From positions 1 through 29,595 of the forward strand of contig JAYODW010000053.1 in the NCBI GenBank assembly GCA_038116745.1: a stretch of DNA of 29,595 nucleotides, given 5' to 3'. Position numbers and translations under genes: made by a program. The stretch is from JAYODW01 sp038116745 (GTDB lineage: Bacteria; Pseudomonadota; Gammaproteobacteria; Ga0077536). The notes beneath the pieces were generated by a model, which saw only the letters and a program-made list of their open reading frames with translations, searched no databases and had not been told where the DNA came from. Positions 13,957 to 19,936 of the stretch are shown piece by piece. Within the stretch, counting starts at the first letter, position 1. Each line of letters begins with the position of its first letter.

Positions 13957-16185
13957 TCCTCGGAGTTGCTGCTCGATTTCATCGAGCAGGCTCTGGTTGC
14001 GTGCTGCGGCATCTTTCTTGGCAGCATTTGCGCGGGCTTTGATGCGCTCGACCATCTCGCGCTGACGTGAGAGGACCTCCTGTTGCAGGGTTGACTCCTG
14101 AACACGGGTCTGCTCATCCACCCATTCGTCCAGCTCCCGCTGCAGCAATACGTTAATTTCGCTGGCGGTACTGAAAGTATTTGCGAGTTCGTCTTTATTA
14201 TTCCGAGCAGCCGAATGGGTTGCAGACTCCAGGCGCTTCGCCTCGGCGAGATTCTGATCGGCCGCCTGCAGGCGCTGCTCAAACTCATGAATGCCTCCAT
14301 TGGTCGATGAAGGCGCAGACGCGTTAGTCCGTGCTTGTGCCTGGCGCAGGCTGCTGTCTGCAGACTGCCTGGCTTTCTCCGCGGCTTCCCGCGCTTGGAC
14401 AGCCTCATTCTGCAGCCGTTCTATGCGGGTTGCTTCCTCGGTCAGCCGTTCGCGCTCTGCCTGGAAGGCACTGCGTTGCTCAGCCTGCAGCCTCTGCTGC
14501 TGCGCTTTGAATTGCTGCAGAACCGAGCGTGCCTCCTGCTGCGCCGCATCCCGTGCTGCCAGCGCTGCTTCTCGCTCTGAGCGAGCTTCCGCTAGCTCCT
14601 CGGTGGCTTTTAAAAAGGTCTGTTCGAATTTCCTGCGCTCAGCGAGCATCTGTGCCTGAAGGGTTTTTTTGAGTTCTTCCTCCTGATCCTCGTGACTGAC
14701 TTCCAACGCCGCGGTCTGTGCCTGATAAAGGTCCGACAGTCGCTTCTGCTCCTCGTGTAGACGCTGCGAGGCGTTCTTTTCCAATAAGGACGCTCGCGCT
14801 TCAAGCTCAGCTTCTTTCGATTGCATCGCGTCCGCTGCAGCCTGCTGCTGAGCCGCGAGGTCGGCCCGAATGCGTTCGGCCTGGGCCAGTCGCTCCTGCA
14901 GTTTCTCCATTTCAGCGTTGAGCTTGGCGCGCTCTTCAGCCAAGCGTCGCTCAATCATTTGCTCCGCTTCCGCCTTGGCAGCTTCGGCATCGGCCATCAT
15001 CCGGCGGGCCCGCTCTATGGTCAGCTGTGCTTTTTCGAGCTCCGTACCCAGTGCTGACGCTACCGCCGTTGATTCGATGACATCATCCGCCGGGGCGGTT
15101 TCCGGCAAAGACGCTGGGCGTTCCGTTTGCGCGCCGTCTTCTCGGATCATGCCGCCGGCGACATAGCAAGCTGTGAATCCTCTTTCTTTCAGAAGGAAGG
15201 CGGCTGCGGAGCTGCGCCCCCCGCTGTCACAGTAAGCGACGTATTCAGCATCCGGGTCGAGTTCATCAAGCCGGATACGCAGATGGCTCAGAGGGATGTT
15301 CAGGCTTCCAGTGATACCGTTGTGTTGGTGCTCGTCGGCGAAGCGGACGTCAAGCCAGCATGCACCACGAGCAACCCGTTGCACCCCTTCCTCACGGCTG
15401 ATGGCATCCAGCATCGGAGCCTGTATCAGTCGCGCGAAATCAGTTTTGGTGAGTCGCACGAGACTGCCCGGCGTCATCATGCGTACCGTCGCGTTGCGCC
15501 TGCCGCCGGAAACAAGCGCTTCCTCTCCGAAAGTATCGCCGGGACCAAGTTCCGCTAGCTTAATCTCGCGCTGACGCGCTCCTTGCCGCAGCACGGCGGC
15601 TGTCCCCACCTGGATCGCGTAATAAAAATCCCCCGGATCTCCCTGTCGAACAATGTCCTCTCCAGACGTGACTTCAACGCGCTCCAGGGTTTCCAAGAGG
15701 CTCGAAATGTTGGCGGGAGGAATGCGAGTAAACAGCTCTGACTGAAGAATGCTCAGTAGCCAGTCCTCGGAGAAGTCCGTCGAATATTCTTCGACTTCGA
15801 CACCGACCAGGCTGTCGTCGGCTGCGGAATGTTCAATCGCCAGCAGTTGCTCAAGGAGGCTGCGCCGGATTTGGAGGATGGTGGCGTGGCTGCTGATGGA
15901 TGCCGCCATCTGCCTTGGCTGCAGCTGGGAAAGCGGTTGGAAAGAAGCGCCTTCTCCACCGACGACTGTATTGATCAGTGCATCGTCCGCGTGCAGGGTC
16001 ACTGCGCCCTCTAGAACGTAGTACGAGAAGTCGTCGCGAGAACCTTGTTCAAAAAGCCGCTCGCCGGATTCCAGGTGCAGCAGGGTTGCGTCGGAGAGAA
16101 GGCGCGACTGAAGCGGCTTTTTCAGTTTATTCAGGGGAACGAGATACTCGACCCGGGCGTGAATGTCGACGCTATCAGAGCTCAT
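13951..16185 (-). CDS. Double cyclic-nucleotide-binding, rhodanese and coiled-coil protein
   Basis: A 744-residue soluble protein with an unusual order of domains. Two cNMP-binding-like (Crp-type) barrels lie at about residues 20-115 and 150-255. The first is degenerate, with no recognisable phosphate-binding cassette. The second has FGEEALVSGGRRNATVRM, close to the classic cassette. A rhodanese domain follows (about 270-345): WLDVR, GSLNIPLSHL, and YCDSGGRSSAAAFLLKERG with C319 in the active loop, so persulfide or sulfur-transfer chemistry is possible. From about 385 to the end there is a long Ala/Glu/Arg/Gln coiled coil. No DNA-binding helix-turn-helix is visible. A paralog with the same order is transcribed divergently at 16693, and a YdcH-type gene lies immediately upstream on the same strand. 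The ligand is not known from sequence; cAMP and c-di-GMP are both conceivable. Confidence 0.92.
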   Translation of the reverse strand: MSSDSVDIHARVEYLVPLNKLKKPLQSRLLSDATLLHLESGERLFEQGSRDDFSYYVLEGAVTLHADDALINTVVGGEGASFQPLSQLQPRQMAASISSHATILQIRRSLLEQLLAIEHSAADDSLVGVEVEEYSTDFSEDWLLSILQSELFTRIPPANISSLLETLERVEVTSGEDIVRQGDPGDFYYAIQVGTAAVLRQGARQREIKLAELGPGDTFGEEALVSGGRRNATVRMMTPGSLVRLTKTDFARLIQAPMLDAISREEGVQRVARGACWLDVRFADEHQHNGITGSLNIPLSHLRIRLDELDPDAEYVAYCDSGGRSSAAAFLLKERGFTACYVAGGMIREDGAQTERPASLPETAPADDVIESTAVASALGTELEKAQLTIERARRMMADAEAAKAEAEQMIERRLAEERAKLNAEMEKLQERLAQAERIRADLAAQQQAAADAMQSKEAELEARASLLEKNASQRLHEEQKRLSDLYQAQTAALEVSHEDQEEELKKTLQAQMLAERRKFEQTFLKATEELAEARSEREAALAARDAAQQEARSVLQQFKAQQQRLQAEQRSAFQAERERLTEEATRIERLQNEAVQAREAAEKARQSADSSLRQAQARTNASAPSSTNGGIHEFEQRLQAADQNLAEAKRLESATHSAARNNKDELANTFSTASEINVLLQRELDEWVDEQTRVQESTLQQEVLSRQREMVERIKARANAAKKDAAARNQSLLDEIEQQLRGE

Positions 16186-16220
16186 AAAAAGATTTTCCAG
16201 TGCGTAGGTGCTGGCTCCAT

Positions 16221-16427
16221 TTATGCATCTAGATCGGGGATGAGGCGGCTTCGAAGCCGTTCGATGTGATCTTTCAGCAAAAGCTTGCGCTTCTTCATGC
16301 GTTTGAGCAGAAGCTGGTCAACCTGAGGGCTGTTACTCAAAGCCCTGATGACCTCATCCAGGTCCCGATGTTCGCTTTGCAGATCCAGGATTCGATGCTC
16401 AAGCGACTCCAGTTCATCATCTGACAT
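16221..16427 (-). CDS. YdcH/DUF465-type small coiled-coil protein
   Basis: A 68-residue protein from ATG 16427. It is one long helical hairpin: MSDDELESLEHRILDLQSEH, then RDLDEVIRALS and LLLKRMKKRKLLLKDHIERL. The pattern of an H-L-D-x-I first helix and a K-K-x-K-L-x-L-K-D second helix matches the DUF465/YdcH family, small proteins of unknown function that are common in proteobacteria. The frame extends upstream to 16535, but that extension is not family-like. It ends 35 bases before the start of the 744-residue cNMP/rhodanese gene and is probably co-transcribed with it. A -10-like TAGAAT lies on the minus strand at 16459-16464, about 32 bases upstream of the start. Given the coiled coil of the neighbour, direct interaction is a reasonable guess. 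Confidence 0.88.
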   Translation of the reverse strand: MSDDELESLEHRILDLQSEHRDLDEVIRALSNSPQVDQLLLKRMKKRKLLLKDHIERLRSRLIPDLDA

Positions 16428-16568
16428 GCGGGACTGTCCGGCCGAGAAACCGCTCACAATTCTAAAAGAAAACAGGCCGAGCCATGGCGAACGGCGACTT
16501 CTTTGAACGCGATCAGGCTGACGCCTGAGGGCCACGAGTGAGGTTCGTCACATTTTTGGATTCCCGGG

Positions 16569-16584
16569 TGTGATCCGGTGCACA
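16569..16584. promoter_or_regulatory. CRP-like site in the divergent cNMP-paralog intergenic region
   Basis: TGTGA-TCCGGT-GCACA matches nine of ten consensus half-site bases. It lies between the YdcH gene (start 16427, minus) and the second cNMP/rhodanese gene (start 16693, plus), with its centre about 116 bases before the latter. A separate TCACA half-site lies some 25 bases upstream. Function as a CRP-family site is inferred from the motif only. Confidence 0.4.
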
Positions 16585-16692
16585 GATTTGACCCCTGAGA
16601 GGTGCAGAACAGCGTAGAGGGTCGTAATGTCATCGCTGTGGGCTTGCCCGTCGGAAGAGCCTGCCTTTTAGCCACCGGACAGCAAGGTGACC

Positions 16693-18348
16693 ATGATGAG
16701 CGGATTATTGAAAGATGTGCCTGCGGATATCGCGCTGGAGGACCTGGCGCCGCTGAGTCGACTGGCGGCAGCAGAGCGCAGAGGGCTGACTCAGGTAGCG
16801 GAGTTCTGTTCGCTCCGCGCGGGGGAGGCGTTGTTTCACGAGGGTGCGAACGATCCATCAGCGGTGTTCCTGCTCGACGGTTGCGTTGAGCTGCGGCGCG
16901 GGGGGCGCGTGGTTCAGCGTTTGAGCGCCGGGGCGATGGCGGCCAATTGCGCGCTTGCAGAGGCACAGCCTCGCACCCTGACGGCGGTCGCGAAAAGCGA
17001 TGTGCTTATCGCACGGATCCCGCGGCCCCTGATGGAGAGCGTGTTAAGAAGCGACGAGGAAAGAGCGCTCCGGGAGGGCTCGGTGGTGTCCGGTAGTGCG
17101 CCGTTTGACTGGGAAGGGTGGAGCCAGAATTCTCCCCTCATTCGAGAATTGTCGGCGCCGGCGAGAAAACAGATTTTAGAGCGTTTGGACCTGCAGGAGG
17201 TCGCGGAAGGGCAGGTTATAGCGGCGCAGGGTGAGGCGGGAGACGGCTATTTCATTCTGACCGAAGGTCGGGCGGAAATTGTCAGATCGTGCGGCGCGCA
17301 TGCGGCGCGCGCACGTCTCGCCTTGCTTGGTCCGGGTGCAAGCTTCGGGGAAGAGGCGCTTGCCTCAGGCGCCCCGCGGAATGCTTCGGTGAGAATGCTC
17401 AGTGCTGGGACAGTGGCCCGCCTGTCGCCCGCAGATTTCGATGAGCTGATTCTGCGGCCATTGGTGCGCCCGCTCGATATCCGAGAAGCGACCGCTCTGT
17501 GCGACCAGGGTTGTGCGCGCTGGCTGGATATACGCTCCCCAGACGAGCTTACGGTAGCGCAGGGTTTCACTGATGCCCTGCACCATCCTTTAGTAACCCT
17601 TCGCACGCGTGCGGAACGCCTCGATGGCGCGGTGACCTACATCGTGTACTGCAACAATGGCCGGCGCAGCCGGACAGCAGCTCTGCTGCTTGCTGAGAGA
17701 GGACTCGCTGCTCGTTTTCTTGAAGGCGGACTCGAAGGCCTGCGGCCGATACGGACTGAAGTAGAGACAGACCTCTCACTGAGCTGCGATGAGGAGCGGA
17801 GTACCCCGCCCATCGCTGGGCCGGTGTTGACCCCGACCTCCCACCGGTGTGCCGAGGATTCCGGGATCAGGCCTTCAATAAGCGAAACCGCAGGTGCGGA
17901 GCGGTCAGGTCCGATGCGAGGACCCGCTGAGCGCGCCCCCCGCGCGCCATCGGGAGCATTTTCCTTACCGTTGCCGAAAGAAACTCCGAGCGACTCAACA
18001 GAGTCGGAACATAGCTATGGGCTGGGGGGGGGCGTCTCAAACGAATCAGGCCCGCAGGCCGAAGCACCACACCGGTTTGAAAGGCTTGCCGCTCAACTGG
18101 CTGCAAGCAAGCGCGAGCTGTTGGCTTTGAGCGAAAGAGCGGTTGCAGAACGCAGGCAGTGGGCGCGCGAACGAGAGGCGTACCTTAAGGTCATCGAGCA
18201 GCTCAGATCTTCAATGGAGCGCCGCATCGATGCGGATAGGCGCAGGGCCAGGGCCAGTCTCGCAGCGCAGACGCGGGAACTCAGGGTGTTGCAGGAAACG
18301 GAGGCCTGTCTCGCGCGTGTCAACGCAGACGTTTCGGTACACCGGTAG
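16693..18348 (+). CDS. Double cyclic-nucleotide-binding, rhodanese and short coiled-coil protein (paralog)
   Basis: A 551-residue protein with the same domain order as the 744-residue gene at 13951-16185. A degenerate first barrel lies at about residues 28-120 and a second at about 150-258, with FGEEALASGAPRNASVRML aligning to the neighbour's cassette. A rhodanese domain follows (about 268-345) with WLDIRSPDE and VYCNNGRRSRTAALLLAERG (active-loop C320). Next is a Pro/Ser/Glu-rich disordered linker (about 370-450) and a shorter coiled coil at the end. I chose ATG 16693 (or 16696) because AAGGTG lies just before it; GTG 16687 is also in frame. Nine consecutive Gs at 18024-18032 lie in the linker and could slip. 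It is divergent from the YdcH/cNMP unit and convergent with yajQ. The two proteins may form homo- or hetero-oligomers through their coiled coils (inference). Confidence 0.9.
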   Translation: MMSGLLKDVPADIALEDLAPLSRLAAAERRGLTQVAEFCSLRAGEALFHEGANDPSAVFLLDGCVELRRGGRVVQRLSAGAMAANCALAEAQPRTLTAVAKSDVLIARIPRPLMESVLRSDEERALREGSVVSGSAPFDWEGWSQNSPLIRELSAPARKQILERLDLQEVAEGQVIAAQGEAGDGYFILTEGRAEIVRSCGAHAARARLALLGPGASFGEEALASGAPRNASVRMLSAGTVARLSPADFDELILRPLVRPLDIREATALCDQGCARWLDIRSPDELTVAQGFTDALHHPLVTLRTRAERLDGAVTYIVYCNNGRRSRTAALLLAERGLAARFLEGGLEGLRPIRTEVETDLSLSCDEERSTPPIAGPVLTPTSHRCAEDSGIRPSISETAGAERSGPMRGPAERAPRAPSGAFSLPLPKETPSDSTESEHSYGLGGGVSNESGPQAEAPHRFERLAAQLAASKRELLALSERAVAERRQWAREREAYLKVIEQLRSSMERRIDADRRRARASLAAQTRELRVLQETEACLARVNADVSVHR

Positions 18349-18395
18349 CACCGCTGCGTGTCCAGCGCGCACGGTCGAGCTTACCGATTGACGCT

Positions 18396-18414
18396 GGGGG
18401 GGGTGGGAAGGGGA
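18396..18414 (+). other. G-rich tract with quadruplex potential between convergent genes
   Basis: Eight Gs, T, three Gs, AA and four Gs lie in the 98-base gap between the second cNMP/rhodanese gene and yajQ. This satisfies a G3-N-G3-N-G3-N-G3 pattern with one- to two-base loops. No hairpin terminator is obvious in this gap, so the tract may affect transcript ends; that is speculation. Confidence 0.4.
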
Positions 18415-18446
18415 ACCGGTCCTATCTCTTAAAGCCGCTTGAAAGT

Positions 18447-18929
18447 TCAGTCGCGGAAGTTTTTAAACTGCAGCGGATAGTTCAGTTCAGCTTCTTTAAA
18501 CAGCGCGATGACGCTCTGCAGGTCATCACGGCTTTTGCCGGTCACGCGCAGCTGTCCCTGCTGCATCTGCGTTTGCACTTTCAGCTTTGAATTCTTGGCT
18601 AGCTTGACCAGCCGGCGGCCGAGGTCCTGATCGATCCCTTCTCTGACTGTGATGGGTTGCCGGGTTTCGGCCACGTTGCTCGACACCTCGCCCGGCTCAA
18701 GCGCTTGAATGTCAATCCCGCGTTTCCCCATCCTGAGCTGCAGAATTTCAAGCAGCTGTTTGAGCTGGAATTCTGACTCTGCGATCAGAGTCACCGTGTT
18801 GTCGTTGAGCTCGAAGCGTGCTTTTGTCCCCTTGAAGTCGAATCGTGTTGAAAGCTCTCTGGATGCCTGATCGACAGCATTGGTGAGTTCATGTTTGTCG
18901 ATTTCGGATACAACGTCGAATGAGGGCAT
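18447..18929 (-). CDS. yajQ: YajQ family cyclic-di-GMP/nucleotide-binding protein
   Basis: A 160-residue cytoplasmic protein of the UPF0234/DUF520 family. The match is strong along its length: MPSFDVVSEIDKHELTNAVD at the N-terminus, TRFDFKGTKARFELNDNTVT, then SEFQLKQLLEILQLRMGKRG and, near the end, VTGKSRDDLQSVIALFKEAE before the terminal PLQFKNFRD. The length is that of the family. The fold is two ferredoxin-like domains. YajQ-like proteins from Xanthomonas and Pseudomonas bind cyclic di-GMP and modulate a LysR-type regulator; the E. coli protein has been reported to bind nucleotides. It diverges from the HAD phosphatase gene and converges on the cNMP/rhodanese paralog. That proximity of two possible cyclic-nucleotide receptors may be coincidence. 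Confidence 0.96.
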   Translation of the reverse strand: MPSFDVVSEIDKHELTNAVDQASRELSTRFDFKGTKARFELNDNTVTLIAESEFQLKQLLEILQLRMGKRGIDIQALEPGEVSSNVAETRQPITVREGIDQDLGRRLVKLAKNSKLKVQTQMQQGQLRVTGKSRDDLQSVIALFKEAELNYPLQFKNFRD

Positions 18930-19008
18930 CGGGCTTCTCCTGCATTGTGGCGTGTTAGTGGACCGCTGGTCAGGGTAACAGTGCCGCTCGCGCTATGATC
19001 GAGTATCC

Positions 19009-19059
19009 GGTACAGCCGCAAAGCCGTCGACGCACCGTTTAACGGATTTGCGGGCTACC
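19009..19059 (+). promoter_or_regulatory. Strong imperfect hairpin in the 5' leader of the HAD gene
   Basis: Four stacked helices total about 16 bp: GGTA 19009-19012 with TACC 19056-19059; GCC 19015-19017 with GGC 19053-19055; GCAAA 19018-19022 with TTTGC 19047-19051; and CCGT 19024-19027 with ACGG 19042-19045. There are small bulges, one G-A mismatch and a 14-base loop. No T run follows on either strand, so it is not an intrinsic terminator. A -10-like TATGAT at 18994-18999 would place the transcript start almost at the base of the hairpin, making it a 5'-end structure of the mRNA. No good -35 is seen. It could stabilise the message or be a regulatory element. Confidence 0.5.
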
Positions 19060-19088
19060 AGAGAAACTCACAGCCGACGCGCGGTCGC

Positions 19089-19781
19089 ATGTTCGAAGTT
19101 ATCACCCTCGATCTGGACGATACCTTGTGGGATCCGCGACCTGCACTGCTGCGCGCAGAAAATGCGCAATACGCATGGCTCGCAGAACACGCGCCGCAGG
19201 TTACGGCGCGTTACAGCAAGCAGGATCTCCGGTCATTGCGCGCGGACCTAGCCCATACACGGCCGCGCGAAGCCTGCGATGTGAGCTGGCTGCGCCGCAC
19301 AGCGCTAGTCGAGCGTCTCATGGAATTCGATCTGGCTGAGGAACTGGCTGATGAAGGAATGCGCGTTTTCCACGCCGAACGCAGCGCTGTGGAGTTGTAT
19401 CCAGACGTCCGCCCCGCGTTACACAGGCTATCGCAACGCTATCGTTTGCTCGCGCTGACAAATGGTAATGCGGATATCCATCGGGCGGGTGTGGGCGATT
19501 ACTTCCTCGGGAGTATTTCGCCTGCAGAAGCAGGTTTCCGAAAACCCGAGCCTGAGATCTTTGCGCACGCTCTGACCAAGGTGGGAGCGGTGGCTGGGAG
19601 AGCAGTGCATATTGGAGATCACCCTGTCGATGACATCGAGGGCGGGCGGGGCGCGGGCATGTGGACCATCTGGGTCAATCGTGCGCAGCAGGCTTGGCCT
19701 GACGATTTACCACCTGCGGACGCCGAGATTCCCTCACTCGCTGAGCTCGAATTGGCTCTCGAGCGATTGGTGGCGATGTAA
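19089..19781 (+). CDS. HAD-superfamily phosphatase, YigB-like
   Basis: A 230-residue cytoplasmic phosphatase. Motif I is ITLDLDDTLWD with nucleophile D8 and acid/base D10. A helical cap domain spans about residues 15-95. Motif II is LLALTNGNADI, motif III is FRKPEPEIFAHAL and motif IV is HIGDHPVDDIEGGRGAGM, which holds the magnesium-binding aspartates. The DLDDTLWD start and overall length resemble YigB, which dephosphorylates a riboflavin-pathway intermediate and other small phosphates. Substrate specificity in this superfamily cannot be assigned from sequence, so I leave the symbol blank. ATG 19089 lies 29 bases after a strong hairpin. It is followed after 155 bases by the M16 protease gene on the same strand. 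Confidence 0.92.
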   Translation: MFEVITLDLDDTLWDPRPALLRAENAQYAWLAEHAPQVTARYSKQDLRSLRADLAHTRPREACDVSWLRRTALVERLMEFDLAEELADEGMRVFHAERSAVELYPDVRPALHRLSQRYRLLALTNGNADIHRAGVGDYFLGSISPAEAGFRKPEPEIFAHALTKVGAVAGRAVHIGDHPVDDIEGGRGAGMWTIWVNRAQQAWPDDLPPADAEIPSLAELELALERLVAM

Positions 19782-19936
19782 AAAGGTTTCTCGAATGGCT
19801 GTGGGCTGGCTTATCTCGGCGCCGCTTGGTGGGCCCGCTGGCTTGACCACTACGCTAATCGGGTTTTTCAGTCGTATCAGACTAACCGCGCTTACTCTCG
19901 ACGAGGAGAGGGGCGAACAAATACAGGCGGAATTTT

